This document shows positions 7,767-16,306 of a stretch of DNA of 64,000 nt, one piece after another. This DNA comes from Aridibacter famidurans (lineage in GTDB: Bacteria > Acidobacteriota > Blastocatellia > Pyrinomonadales > Pyrinomonadaceae). How positions within the stretch are numbered: position 1 is the stretch's first letter; each line of letters begins with the position of its first letter. The translations under genes were made by a program, and so were the position numbers. Below the pieces are notes generated by a model. It saw only the letters and a program-made list of their open reading frames with translations. It ran no database searches and had not been told where the DNA came from. The stretch covers positions 27,132 to 91,131 of the forward strand of contig JAGFIQ010000030.1 in assembly GCA_024103495.1 (NCBI GenBank), read 5' to 3'.

Positions 7767-9206
7767 TCATATCATAACAAGCTTTGGACTTATCTCACCT
7801 GTCTTTGGGTCATTTTCACCCACGGCCGCGAGTTTCCCTTCGGAGGTAAGGAGCGCGATCTCGCCACCTTCGGGCAGGTTTTCAGCGTGGGAGATTCGCC
7901 TGCCGTGCCGGACCTCTTCCTCTTCGGATCGCGAGATTGTTAGCGAAGGAAGTTGGGCGACGGCATCGCTCATAGGGAGCAGTTGGATCACCGATGGATC
8001 GTGCTCTGCGAGGTCTTCCAATGTACGCGCGCTTTCCAGTGAGAATCTCCCGGCGCGCGTCCTTCTCAGCTCGGCGAGATGGCAGCCGATTCCCACCCTG
8101 CGGCCTATGTCCTCTGCGAGGGTGCGAACGTACGTTCCCGCCGAACATACGACCCGCAGACCGAAGTCCTTCGTCCCTTCGCCGGACGCGATCTCTCCCG
8201 TGCATTCGATCTCGCTTATTATCACTTTAACGGGCTCGCGCTCGATCTCCTTTCCCTCGCGGGCCATTCTGTAGAGCCTTTTTCCTCCGACCTTCTTGGC
8301 TGAGTACATCGGAGGGACCTGTTCTATCTCGCCGAGGAAGTCCGGGAGGACGGCGTCGATCAGATCCTTTGAAAGTGCTTCGACAGGCTGAAGCCTATCG
8401 TACCCCGAGGTACCGTGAACTTCAGTTTGCGCTGCGCGTGAGCGCGGAGAATCTTCGGCAAGAGGCAGCTCGTCGGAATCTTCGACAGGCTGAAGCCTAT
8501 CGTACCCCGAGGTACCGTGAACTTCAGTTTGCGCCGCGCGTGAGCGCGGAGAATCTTCGGCAGGAGGCCGTTCTTGAGGATCTTCGACAGGCTGAAGCCT
8601 ATCGTACCTCGAGGTACCGTGAACTTCAGTTTGCGCCGCGCGGGAGCGCGGAGAATCTTCGGCAGGAGGCCGTTCCTGAGGATCTTCGACAGGCTGAAGC
8701 CTATCGTACTCCGAGGTACCGTGAACTTCAGTTTGCGCCGCGCGTGAGCGCGGAGAATCTTCGGCAGGAGGCCGTTCCTGAGGATCTTCGACAGGCTGAA
8801 GCCTATCGTACCCCGAGGTACCGTGAACTTCAGTTTGCGCCGCGCGTGAGCGCGGAGAATCTTCGGCAGGAGGCCGTTCCTGAGGATCTTCGACAGGCTG
8901 AAGCCTATCGTACCTCGATTCGACAGGCTGAAGCCTATCGTACCTCCTCGGTTCCCCCGTCGCGTCGCCCGTGTCCGTCTCGAATCCGAACCTCATCACC
9001 GCTTCGTATTCCTTCTCGTCCGAATGAAGGAACCGCGCGAGCCGCGTCGCCTTTCCGACTAGCATCACTAGCACGCCCGTCGCGAACGGATCGAGCGTGC
9101 CGGTGTGGCCTATCTTTCTCGTTTTCAGTATCTTGCGAAGCTTCGCGACGACGTCGTGAGACGTCCATCCCGCGGGCTTGTCGATGATGATCAGTCCGTC
9201 CTTCAT
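7767..9206 (-). CDS. truB: tRNA pseudouridine-55 synthase TruB with a large internal repeat insertion
   Basis: 479 residues from the ATG at 9204-9206 (MKDGLIIIDKPAGWTSHDVV). TruB makes pseudouridine at U55 in the tRNA T-loop. The catalytic Asp is in GHTGTLDPFATGVL (about D39), and other TruB blocks are GFETDTGDATGEP, VPPMYSAKKVGGKRLY and CSAGTYVRTLAEDIG. The usual protein is about 290-310 residues. This one has about 190 extra residues (about 87-277) made of seven YDRLQPVE motifs in a 34-residue tandem repeat, placed in the loop between the TDTGD and PPMYSA blocks. Without them it is a normal 289-residue TruB, and all core motifs are intact. An in-frame ATG at 9281 would add 25 unconserved residues. 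It is divergent from recX. Confidence 0.93.
   Translation of the reverse strand: MKDGLIIIDKPAGWTSHDVVAKLRKILKTRKIGHTGTLDPFATGVLVMLVGKATRLARFLHSDEKEYEAVMRFGFETDTGDATGEPRRYDRLQPVESRYDRLQPVEDPQERPPAEDSPRSRAAQTEVHGTSGYDRLQPVEDPQERPPAEDSPRSRAAQTEVHGTSEYDRLQPVEDPQERPPAEDSPRSRAAQTEVHGTSRYDRLQPVEDPQERPPAEDSPRSRAAQTEVHGTSGYDRLQPVEDSDELPLAEDSPRSRAAQTEVHGTSGYDRLQPVEALSKDLIDAVLPDFLGEIEQVPPMYSAKKVGGKRLYRMAREGKEIEREPVKVIISEIECTGEIASGEGTKDFGLRVVCSAGTYVRTLAEDIGRRVGIGCHLAELRRTRAGRFSLESARTLEDLAEHDPSVIQLLPMSDAVAQLPSLTISRSEEEEVRHGRRISHAENLPEGGEIALLTSEGKLAAVGENDPKTGEISPKLVMI
8376..8948. repeat. 102-bp tandem repeat array inside truB
   Basis: Five near-identical 102-bp (34-codon) units plus partial units at both ends. 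Each unit joins two modules: a short palindromic one around CAGGCTGAAGCCTATCGTAC and a longer one around GAGGTACCGTGAACTTCAG ending in GCGCGGAGAATCTTCGGC. The first module recurs twice at 61062-61122, the second once at 5585-5630. Because the period is a multiple of three, the array stays in frame with truB. Confidence 0.95.
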
Positions 9207-9281
9207 CAAAGGGATTGTCCGTTCGGGCCTTCTGTTTTGCAAGCGGCCGGTGTTAGACTCGGCTTCGTCAGCTATCCTCAT

Positions 9282-9809
9282 ATGCCCCGATACAAGCCCA
9301 TTCCGAAAGACGAAGACCGGAACGTGCCCGACCCCGAAAAGGCGGCGAAACTGACATTCGACCGCGCGGTGAACCTCTTGACTTTCAAGCCTCGGTCCGA
9401 GGAAGAGCTAAGGACACGTCTTCTCGAAAAACCCTGGACGAACGCCGAGATCGTCGATGAGGTGATCGGTAAGCTCAAGAAATACGGTTACATCGACGAC
9501 GAAGACTTTGCTCGCGGGCTGGCGGTCTCAAAGCTCAAGCAGAAGCCCGTGGGCCGTTACAGGCTTCAGCAGGAACTGAAGCGGAAGAAGCTGGACGAAA
9601 AGACGATCGAAGGAGCTTTGGACGAAGCGTTCGAAGAGACTCCGGAAGAGGAGCTTATCGAGCGCGCGATCGAGAAGCGCATCCGCGTGCGGGGCGTTCC
9701 GAAGGACCGGGCGGATAAAAAAAAGCTGTTCGACCATCTGGCTCGGCTCGGGTTCGGCTACGATCTTATAAGAGACAGCATTGAGCGCATCCGGACGGTT
9801 GACGAGTAG
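9282..9809 (+). CDS. recX: regulatory protein RecX
   Basis: 175 residues from the ATG at 9282 (MPRYKPIPKDED). RecX binds RecA and limits its filament growth. The family's three-helix repeats are visible: AVNLLTFKPRSEEELRTRLLEK, DEVIGKLKKYGYIDDEDFAR and GRYRLQQELKRKKLDEKTI, followed by KKLFDHLARLGFGYDLIRDSI. Length and motif order are normal. It is divergent from truB with 75 bp between the starts, and the next small gene starts 10 bp downstream, so the two are likely cotranscribed. recA itself is not in the window. Confidence 0.9.
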   Translation: MPRYKPIPKDEDRNVPDPEKAAKLTFDRAVNLLTFKPRSEEELRTRLLEKPWTNAEIVDEVIGKLKKYGYIDDEDFARGLAVSKLKQKPVGRYRLQQELKRKKLDEKTIEGALDEAFEETPEEELIERAIEKRIRVRGVPKDRADKKKLFDHLARLGFGYDLIRDSIERIRTVDE

Positions 9810-9819
9810 CGAGTGATCG

Positions 9820-10170
9820 ATGAGCGTTGATTACAACGGACGCGTGTTTAAGGCGATCGAAAACTCCTCGTCAGGCGAGGTCTCGGGTGACACGGTCTTT
9901 CGTTACTTCCAGGGAGAGAAGGTCGTCTGGGCGGAATACGGAGGCGGCGAGATCGTCCGTGGATTCCTCATTGCTACGGTTTTGGAAGACGGCAAGCTCG
10001 ACGCGAGATACCAGCACGTGAACCGGTCCGGCGAGATAATGACGGGTGTCTGCAGCACCACGCCGGAAGTTCTGGCTGACGGCCGGCTCCGTTTGCACGA
10101 GAAATGGCAATGGACATCGGGCGACGGTTCAGCCGGCGAATCGGTGCTTGAAGAGGTCCAGGTGAATTAG
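9820..10170 (+). CDS. small conserved protein often labelled N-acetylglutamate synthase-like
   Basis: 116 residues with the pattern YNGRVFKAIENSSSGEVS, VWAEYGGGEIVRGFLIA, RYQHVNRSGEIMTGVC and RLHEKWQWTSGD. I recall a family of small beta-rich bacterial proteins with this pattern that is often auto-annotated as N-acetylglutamate synthase. No acetyltransferase motif is visible, so I do not endorse that function. No signal peptide. It follows recX by 10 bp. Its TAG stop is the first part of an inverted repeat arm. Confidence 0.7.
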   Translation: MSVDYNGRVFKAIENSSSGEVSGDTVFRYFQGEKVVWAEYGGGEIVRGFLIATVLEDGKLDARYQHVNRSGEIMTGVCSTTPEVLADGRLRLHEKWQWTSGDGSAGESVLEEVQVN

Positions 10171-10304
10171 CCACAGATGGAGGGGATATACGCAGATCAG
10201 ACACGGGCTTTCATTTCGTCTGACGTTGTAATCATTGATTTTATTGAATTAACCGCGGCATCCGACTGTTTGATATCCGCGTTCATCCCCACCATATGTG
10301 GCTA
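10168..10304. repeat. inverted repeat between the small gene and alaS
   Basis: The left arm (10168-10199, starting TAGCCACAGATGG) and the right arm (10271-10304, ending CATATGTGGCTA) are imperfect reverse complements containing GGGGAT and CGCAGAT / ATCCGCG blocks. The left arm supplies the TAG stop codon of the preceding gene. No promoter I would trust was found between it and alaS. Confidence 0.7.
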
Positions 10305-10384
10305 ACCCCCGCCGTCCGGCGCTTCTGCCGACACCCCAAACTTGATAAACTTCCTGTTTCCCCCGAATTTCGGGCGCAAGAGCT

Positions 10385-13303
10385 ATGAAAGGCAGCGAGA
10401 TCAGACAGAAGTTCCTCGATTACTTCGAAGAACGCGGTCACAAAGTGGTGCATTCGTCGCCGCTTCTCCCCGCGAACGACCCCACTTTGCTGTTCGTCAA
10501 CGCCGGGATGAACCAGTTCAAGGATGTATTCCTGGGCAACGACAAGCGCGATTACTCGCGGGCGGCGTCGTCGCAGAAGTGCATACGCGCTGGCGGCAAA
10601 CACAACGACCTTGACGAGGTAGGAAAGACCGCGCGGCACCACACCTTCTTCGAGATGCTCGGGAATTTCTCGTTCGGCGACTACTTCAAGGAAGACGCTA
10701 TAGATTTCGCCTGGGATTTTCTGGTCAACGAGCTCGGGCTGGAGGAATCAAGGCTCTGGTTTACGGTCTTCGAGGGCGACGAAGAGGTGCCTGCCGACGA
10801 AGAAGCCGAACAGCTATGGATCAAGGCCGGTGCGAAGCCCGAACGCGTCCTTCGCTTTGGGAAAAAGGACAACTTCTGGCAGATGGGCGACACGGGCCCG
10901 TGCGGGCCGTGCTCCGAGATCCACTACTTCATGGGCGACGATCCGAACGATCCGGAGAAGAACCGCGCCGACCTTGTGAACGCCGAGTACGGCGACGAGA
11001 ACATCGAGATCTGGAACCTTGTGTTCATGCAGTTCGACCGCTCGGAAGACGGCAGAGGCGGATTTACGCTGACGGAACTTCCGGCGCCTTCGGTCGATAC
11101 GGGGATGGGACTCGAGAGGATCTCGGCGGTGATGCAGGGCGTTTCGACGAACTACGAAACGGACCTGATCCGGCCGATCATCGATTTTATCGCCGCGCTG
11201 AGTGAGGAGTCCGACGTAGGGGCGGGGCTTGTCCCCGCCCGGCGCGATGAGCAGGGAGCTGTGGGCGGAGGCAGAAACGCGGCCGTCAGGGAGCGTGCCG
11301 CAGACGAAGGCGGAACCCCGAGCGTCAGCGAGGGGGCAGGGAGCGAAGCGACCGAAGGCGGAACCCCGAGCGTCAGCGAGGGGGCAGGGAGCGAAGCGAC
11401 CGAGGTATACGACACTTTCGACGACCGGAAGAAGTTCGCCTGCCGTGTGATCGCCGATCACGCACGCGCGACGGCGTTCGCCATCGCCGACGGGATCCTG
11501 CCTGGAAACGAAGGCCGGAACTATGTTCTCCGCAAGATAATGCGCCGCGCGATCTATAACGGCCGCGACCACCTGGGCTTCGACGGGCCGTTCTTCAGCG
11601 ACGTCTGCCATTTCGTCGTTGGACAGATGAGAGACGCTTTTCCTGAATTAGAAGCACAGCGCGGCTTTATTCGCAGAATGGTCCTGCTTGAGGAAGAGCG
11701 GTTCGGGAATACGTTAAGTGCAGGATCGAAGAAGTTCGCCGAGAAACTCGGAAAGGTCGAAAGCAACACGTACGATCCGACTTCGGAAGAACTTTTCATC
11801 GAAGCCGCCAGGCTTTTCGACACGTTCGGATATCCGCGCGACCTGATCCGCGTACGGCTTGAAGAGCAGGGGATCGAGTTCTCCGAGGTCGAGTTTGATA
11901 ACCGATTCGACAGGGCGCTGGCCGATCTGCAAGCATCAAGCGCGATCGGGAAGACCCAACAGGCGGAGAAGATAAATCCTGTCTACGCTGAGATCCTCGA
12001 GAAGACGGGCCCGACCGAATTTCTCGGTTACGAGAGAACGAACGCCGAGGGTTCGAAAGTGACGGCACTCGTGAAGGACGACAAGCTGGTCGACGAACTG
12101 AACGAAGGCGAAGAGGGGCTGATCGTTCTCGACCGGACGCCTTTCTACGCGGAAGCCGGAGGTCAGGTCGGCGACCGGGGCAAGCTCTACAACGCCTCGG
12201 CACAGATTGATGTGGTAGACACGTTCGCTCCGATCCAGGGTGTGACTCTTCACAAATCGAAGCTCGCGCGCGGCTCGGTGAAGGTCGGCGACGACATCAA
12301 CGCGACCGTCGATTCCTTCAAGCGCGACGCCACCCGCCGGAACCACACCGCTACGCACCTCGTTCACGCGGCTCTCAAGGAGGTTCTCGGCTCGCACGTG
12401 AAGCAGGCCGGATCGGTTGTGGCCCCGAACTACCTTCGCTTCGATTTCACGCATTACCAGCCGATGTCCGAAGCGGAGATCCGCGAGATCGAGGACCTTG
12501 TGAACAAGTACATCCTTGAGAACGAGCCGGTGAACACGGACCTGATGCCGATCGAGGAGGCGATGCGCAGCGGAGCCGTCGCAATGTTCGGCGAGAAATA
12601 CGGATCGGAGGTGCGTGTGCTGTCGGTCGGAAACGGCGAGTTCTCTAAGGAGCTCTGCGGAGGCACGCACGTTTCGGCGACGGGCGACATAGGCAGTTTC
12701 AAAATAACGGCCGACGAGGCGATCGCATCCGGCGTGCGGAGGATCCGCGCGATCACCGGTTTCGACGCCTTCAGGCGGTTTCGCGAAGACGAACTGCTGA
12801 TCGACCGTTCGTTGGGAGTCCTGAAGACGCAACGCGACCAGCTTCCCATCGCTATCGAGAAGCTGTACGAAGATCTCAAGAAAGCGAGGAAAGAGGTAGA
12901 GGACCTGAAACTGAAGATCGCTTCGGGCTCGGTCGGCGGAAGCGCTAACGGAGACGAGGCGCGCGACGTGAAAGGCGTCAAGGTCCTTGCGAAGACCGTC
13001 GAAGACCTGGACCCGAGCGGGATGCGGCATCTTTCGGACACGCTGATGGCGAAGGTTAAGTCGGGCGTCGTGATCATCGGCAGGAAGGCCGACGGAAAGG
13101 TGTCGTTCATCGTACGCGTCTCGGACGACCTTACGGACAGGGTGAAAGCGGGAAACATTATCCGCGAGATCGCCCCGATCGTAGGCGGCAAAGGCGGCGG
13201 GAAGCCGGACATGGCGGAAGGCGGCGGCCCGGAGGCCGAGAAGCTCTCGGAGGCGATCGACGCAAGCTACTCAATTATTGAGAGAATGATTGAACAGGGG
13301 TAA
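10385..13303 (+). CDS. alaS: alanyl-tRNA synthetase with an internal insertion
   Basis: 972 residues; the usual length is about 875-900. It charges tRNA-Ala and clears mischarged Ser/Gly. The class II core has NAGMNQFKDVFLG, HTFFEMLGNFSFGDYFK and VDTGMGLERI. The editing domain has zinc-binding HTATH (H654, H658) and CGGTH (C758, H762). The C-terminal part ends with GGKGGGKPDMAEGGG, typical of the C-Ala/DHHA1 region. Residues about 277-340 are an insertion absent from normal AlaRS: VGAGLVPARRDEQ, then two copies of GGTPSVSEGAGSEATE. It lies between the helix IIDFIAAL and the block KFACRVIADHARA. All essential residues remain, so the enzyme should be active. Confidence 0.95.
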   Translation: MKGSEIRQKFLDYFEERGHKVVHSSPLLPANDPTLLFVNAGMNQFKDVFLGNDKRDYSRAASSQKCIRAGGKHNDLDEVGKTARHHTFFEMLGNFSFGDYFKEDAIDFAWDFLVNELGLEESRLWFTVFEGDEEVPADEEAEQLWIKAGAKPERVLRFGKKDNFWQMGDTGPCGPCSEIHYFMGDDPNDPEKNRADLVNAEYGDENIEIWNLVFMQFDRSEDGRGGFTLTELPAPSVDTGMGLERISAVMQGVSTNYETDLIRPIIDFIAALSEESDVGAGLVPARRDEQGAVGGGRNAAVRERAADEGGTPSVSEGAGSEATEGGTPSVSEGAGSEATEVYDTFDDRKKFACRVIADHARATAFAIADGILPGNEGRNYVLRKIMRRAIYNGRDHLGFDGPFFSDVCHFVVGQMRDAFPELEAQRGFIRRMVLLEEERFGNTLSAGSKKFAEKLGKVESNTYDPTSEELFIEAARLFDTFGYPRDLIRVRLEEQGIEFSEVEFDNRFDRALADLQASSAIGKTQQAEKINPVYAEILEKTGPTEFLGYERTNAEGSKVTALVKDDKLVDELNEGEEGLIVLDRTPFYAEAGGQVGDRGKLYNASAQIDVVDTFAPIQGVTLHKSKLARGSVKVGDDINATVDSFKRDATRRNHTATHLVHAALKEVLGSHVKQAGSVVAPNYLRFDFTHYQPMSEAEIREIEDLVNKYILENEPVNTDLMPIEEAMRSGAVAMFGEKYGSEVRVLSVGNGEFSKELCGGTHVSATGDIGSFKITADEAIASGVRRIRAITGFDAFRRFREDELLIDRSLGVLKTQRDQLPIAIEKLYEDLKKARKEVEDLKLKIASGSVGGSANGDEARDVKGVKVLAKTVEDLDPSGMRHLSDTLMAKVKSGVVIIGRKADGKVSFIVRVSDDLTDRVKAGNIIREIAPIVGGKGGGKPDMAEGGGPEAEKLSEAIDASYSIIERMIEQG
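11213..11404. repeat. in-frame repeat insertion inside alaS
   Basis: The insertion begins with a GC hairpin (GGGCGGGG at 11220-11227 pairing with CCCCGCCC at 11233-11240) and ends with two tandem identical 48-bp units at 11309-11356 and 11357-11404, differing only in the last codon base. A degenerate relative of the 48-bp unit (GGCGGCACCCTGAG...) is intergenic near 30557-30592. The inserted length, about 190 bp, is a multiple of three. Confidence 0.88.
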
Positions 13304-13385
13304 AGGGGATGAAGGAGATCACGAAAACAAAGTGCGTTGCTAGCCGAATCTTCCTCAATCTCCTTCACCCCCTTTATCCCTGTTC
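13292..13385. repeat. inverted repeat spanning the end of alaS
   Basis: Arms 13292-13319 and 13358-13385 (28 nt, two mismatches) are built on GAACAGGG(G/A)TAAAGGGG and its complement. The alaS stop codon TAA (13301-13303) is inside the left arm. The hairpin could end alaS transcription, although no U-tract follows. The right arm falls within the open frame upstream of the aldehyde dehydrogenase. Confidence 0.85.
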
Positions 13386-13402
13386 CATCTCTTGATCCAA
13401 AA

Positions 13403-14992
13403 GTGACCAAGCCAATCGAAAAACCAATCCCCTCCGGCGAACTCGTCTCCTTCGATCCGGCGACCGGCGAAGAGATAGGGCGCGTGATGAAGCGTACCTC
13501 GGAAGAGGTCGCCAAGGTCGTTGAGAACGCGCGCGACGCATTCGAGATCTGGAAGCGGACGCCGTTCGCCGAGCGCGCCAGGATAGTGATGCGCGCCCGC
13601 GAATCGCTCCTGTCACAGATGGACGAGGTCGCGGAACTGATCTCGCGCGAGATGGGCAAGCCCGTTGCCGAAGCGCTCTCGACCGACATCACGCCCGCGC
13701 TCGACCTGATGCAGTATTTCGCGCGGAACTCCGAAAAGATCCTCAGCCCCAGAAAGCGCGGCATAGGCTTCCTTGGTCTTATGGGCCGCAGCTCGACCAT
13801 CGCGTATAAGCCTCTGGGTGTGGTCGGGATCATCTCTCCCTGGAATTATCCGCTCACGATCCCACTGGGAGAGGCCGTTATGGCGCTGATGGCCGGAAAC
13901 ACTGTGGTCCTCAAACCGAGCGAGCTGACTCCGCTTGTCGGAGAGAAGATCGGCGAGCTGTTCGAGAAGGCCGGCATTCCCAGGCACGTCTTCCAGGTCG
14001 TTTCGGGCGACGGCGAGACGGGAGCGGCGCTTGTCGCGGAAGGCCTCGACAAGATCATGTTCACGGGCAGCGTGAAGACCGGGAAGGCGATCGCGAAGGC
14101 CGCCGCCGAATCGCTGACGCCGGTCGTTCTCGAGCTCGGCGGCAAGGACCCGATGGTCGTCTTCGCCGACGCCGATCTGGAAAGCGCGGCGGACGCCGCT
14201 GTCTGGGGCGCGTTCACGAACGCCGGTCAGGCGTGCTCCTCGGTCGAACGGCTTTATGTCGAGGCTAAGGCTGCCGAGAGATTTACTAAGCTTGTCGTCG
14301 AGCGTGCTAAAAAACTGAAGGTCGGTCCCGGGACGGATTGCTCCAACGATGTCGGCGCGATGAGCAGCGAACGCCAGAGGAAGATCGTCGAGGAGCACGT
14401 CGCGGCGTTCGAGCGCGAGGGGGCGGAGATACTGACCGGCGGCAACGATTCGGAGATAAAGGCGCCGTACTACCCGCCCACAGTCATTGCCAAAGCGAAG
14501 AACAAGATGCGTGCGATGCGCGACGAGACGTTCGGCCCGACGCTCCCGATCGCTACTTTCAAGACCGAATCGGAAGCCGCGGAACTTGCGAACGACACCG
14601 TGTTCGGCCTCGCGGCGAGCGTCTGGACTAAAGACATCGCGAAAGGAAGGCGTGTGGCGGGCAAGATCCGCGCGGGAACGGTCTGCGTGAACGAGGTCCT
14701 CTACACTCACGGCATCCCGCAGACGCCCTGGGGCGGCTTCGGCGACAGCGGTTACGGCCGGACGCACGGCGACGAGGGCCTTAAGGAACTGGTCGCCGTC
14801 CAGCACATTCACGTCAACCGGTTCACATTCCTTCCCGACATTTGGTGGTTCGGTTACTCCTCGAACGCCGTCGGGACCTTCCGCGAGATGGCTAAGAAGT
14901 TCGCCAGCGGGTCATTCTTCAAACTCGTCAGCTTCCTGCCGGACATGCTCAAACGGGTCCGGGAGATGAGGCAAAAGAGCGGCAGCGATTAA
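13403..14992 (+). CDS. aldehyde dehydrogenase family protein
   Basis: 529 residues from the GTG at 13403. It oxidises an aldehyde with NAD(P)+. Visible motifs: the cofactor region GIISPWNYPLTIPLGE and KPSELTP, the general base in LELGGKDPM, the catalytic Cys in NAGQACSSVE (C278) and ETFGPTLPIATF. The C-terminus carries about 50 extra residues beyond the usual end, including a hydrophobic WWFGYSS segment, as in some long-chain or membrane-associated ALDHs. The start is uncertain: a TTG at 13337 is in frame, but those 22 residues are encoded by the inverted repeat behind alaS. It converges with the antiporter gene, overlapping by 4 bp. Confidence 0.9.
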   Translation: MTKPIEKPIPSGELVSFDPATGEEIGRVMKRTSEEVAKVVENARDAFEIWKRTPFAERARIVMRARESLLSQMDEVAELISREMGKPVAEALSTDITPALDLMQYFARNSEKILSPRKRGIGFLGLMGRSSTIAYKPLGVVGIISPWNYPLTIPLGEAVMALMAGNTVVLKPSELTPLVGEKIGELFEKAGIPRHVFQVVSGDGETGAALVAEGLDKIMFTGSVKTGKAIAKAAAESLTPVVLELGGKDPMVVFADADLESAADAAVWGAFTNAGQACSSVERLYVEAKAAERFTKLVVERAKKLKVGPGTDCSNDVGAMSSERQRKIVEEHVAAFEREGAEILTGGNDSEIKAPYYPPTVIAKAKNKMRAMRDETFGPTLPIATFKTESEAAELANDTVFGLAASVWTKDIAKGRRVAGKIRAGTVCVNEVLYTHGIPQTPWGGFGDSGYGRTHGDEGLKELVAVQHIHVNRFTFLPDIWWFGYSSNAVGTFREMAKKFASGSFFKLVSFLPDMLKRVREMRQKSGSD

Positions 14993-16212
14993 CCGATCCT
15001 GGTCATGACGTCGGAAATATGAATGTCCTCGTCGGTCGGAGCGGGCCGCGGTGCGAGCAGCTTGATGAACGGCGGAGCGACGAGCGTGGTCGCGATCGCC
15101 ATGAAGAGGACCGCGGCGAAAGCCTTCGAATTGATCACCGCCAGGCTCAGGCCCAGCTGGGCGACGACGATACCTACCTCGCCTCTCGGCACCATACCCA
15201 CGCCGACGCGCATCGCGTCCTTGAATCCCATGTTCGCCGCGCCGAGTCCGCACCCGAGCATCTTCGAAAGGATCGCGACCAGCGTGATCACCAGCGAGTA
15301 CATAATGACGTCCGACTCGGTGAAGAGTGTCACGTCGAGCTGCATCCCTATGTAAACGAGGAAGAACGGAACCATGAACTCCATCACGCCGTTGGAAAGC
15401 TGGCGCATTCCCGGATTGTCCTCGGTGGCCTCGGACAGCGCCATTCCTGCCAGGAACGCGCCGATGATCGCCGCCACCTCGATATAGAGCGCGACAAAGG
15501 AGAGGCCAAGGCAAAGGATCAGGCCGAACTTGAAGAACGGCTTGGAAATGCGGAGGTTATTGATCGCGGGGGCGAGCCAGGTAAAGAGCCTCGATCCGAC
15601 GGCTCCCACGACAATCACGAACACGATCGCGGAGACGGCGGTCGCGATGATCGCGTAGTAGTTGATCGTACCTTCGCTGACGCTTGAGACGACGGAGAGG
15701 ATCATCAGCCCGAGAATGTCGTCGATGACCGCCGCGCCCAGGATCACCCTCGATGTCGCGTCGTTGATGAGGCCGAGCGATCCCAGGACCCTCGCCGTGA
15801 TCCCCACGGAAGTCGCGACCAGCGCGGCGCCCATGAACATCGCCTCGGCGAAGTTCCCGCCCCAGAGCGTCGCTACGAAATAGCCGGCGACGAACGGGAT
15901 GGCGATCCCGAGAACGCCTACGAGGATCGCCTTGTTGCCGACGCTCAGAAGGGACTTAGGCTTGATGTCGAGGCCTACGTTGAAGAGCAGGAGGATGACG
16001 CCTATCTCGGCGAAAATGCTGAGGATCTCGGAGGGCTGGACGATCCCGAGCACGCTCGGGCCGATGATAACTCCGGCGAGGATCTCGCCGACGACGGCCG
16101 GCTGCCTCAGACGCTCGAATATTTCCGCCATTACCTTGGCGGTGATGAGTATCGTGAACAGCGCCAGAAGAAGACCGGCGTGCCCGCTGTCTGCGGCGAG
16201 AAATAACAGCAC
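14989..16212 (-). CDS. cation:proton antiporter (CPA2 type)
   Basis: 407 residues and about 12 hydrophobic segments. It has the Na+/H+ exchanger domain pattern: LRQPAVVGEILAGVIIGP in the early helices, LLLFNVGLDIKPK, and the ion-binding pair in AAVIDDILGLM (D164-D165). A short cytosolic tail follows, with no RCK/TrkA-N domain, so it resembles NapA/KefB-like antiporters without the regulatory half. It should exchange Na+ or K+ for H+ across the inner membrane. It is monocistronic and convergent with the aldehyde dehydrogenase. Confidence 0.9.
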   Translation of the reverse strand: MLLFLAADSGHAGLLLALFTILITAKVMAEIFERLRQPAVVGEILAGVIIGPSVLGIVQPSEILSIFAEIGVILLLFNVGLDIKPKSLLSVGNKAILVGVLGIAIPFVAGYFVATLWGGNFAEAMFMGAALVATSVGITARVLGSLGLINDATSRVILGAAVIDDILGLMILSVVSSVSEGTINYYAIIATAVSAIVFVIVVGAVGSRLFTWLAPAINNLRISKPFFKFGLILCLGLSFVALYIEVAAIIGAFLAGMALSEATEDNPGMRQLSNGVMEFMVPFFLVYIGMQLDVTLFTESDVIMYSLVITLVAILSKMLGCGLGAANMGFKDAMRVGVGMVPRGEVGIVVAQLGLSLAVINSKAFAAVLFMAIATTLVAPPFIKLLAPRPAPTDEDIHISDVMTRIG

Positions 16213-16267
16213 GCAACAATTCTACTACCTATGGCAAATGCAAGGCTCGGCGAGGGATATGCGTCAC

Positions 16268-16297
16268 TTGACGATTGCTCGGGACGGACTGTAATCT
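16268..16297 (+). promoter_or_regulatory. sigma-70 type promoter of tRNA-Met
   Basis: TTGACG (16268-16273), an 18-nt spacer, then TAATCT (16292-16297). Predicted transcription start is about 16304, just before the tRNA at 16307. Confidence 0.55.
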
Positions 16298-16306
16298 GAC
16301 TGTTGC

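Noticed and set aside
8376..8948. Possible CRISPR array
   Set aside because: Units are 102 bp, tandem and lie inside a coding gene; there are no unique spacers and no cas genes in the window.
8369..9187. Long plus-strand open frame of 272 codons opposite truB, with repeated peptide
   Set aside because: It is the antisense of the truB tandem array; the minus strand carries full TruB motifs, the plus strand none.
9820..10170. N-acetylglutamate synthase annotation
   Set aside because: The protein is 116 residues without any GNAT acetyl-CoA motif; the name is probably a propagated error.
13613..14812. 399-codon minus-strand frame opposite the aldehyde dehydrogenase
   Set aside because: Shadow frame typical of high-GC genes; ALDH motifs are on the plus strand.
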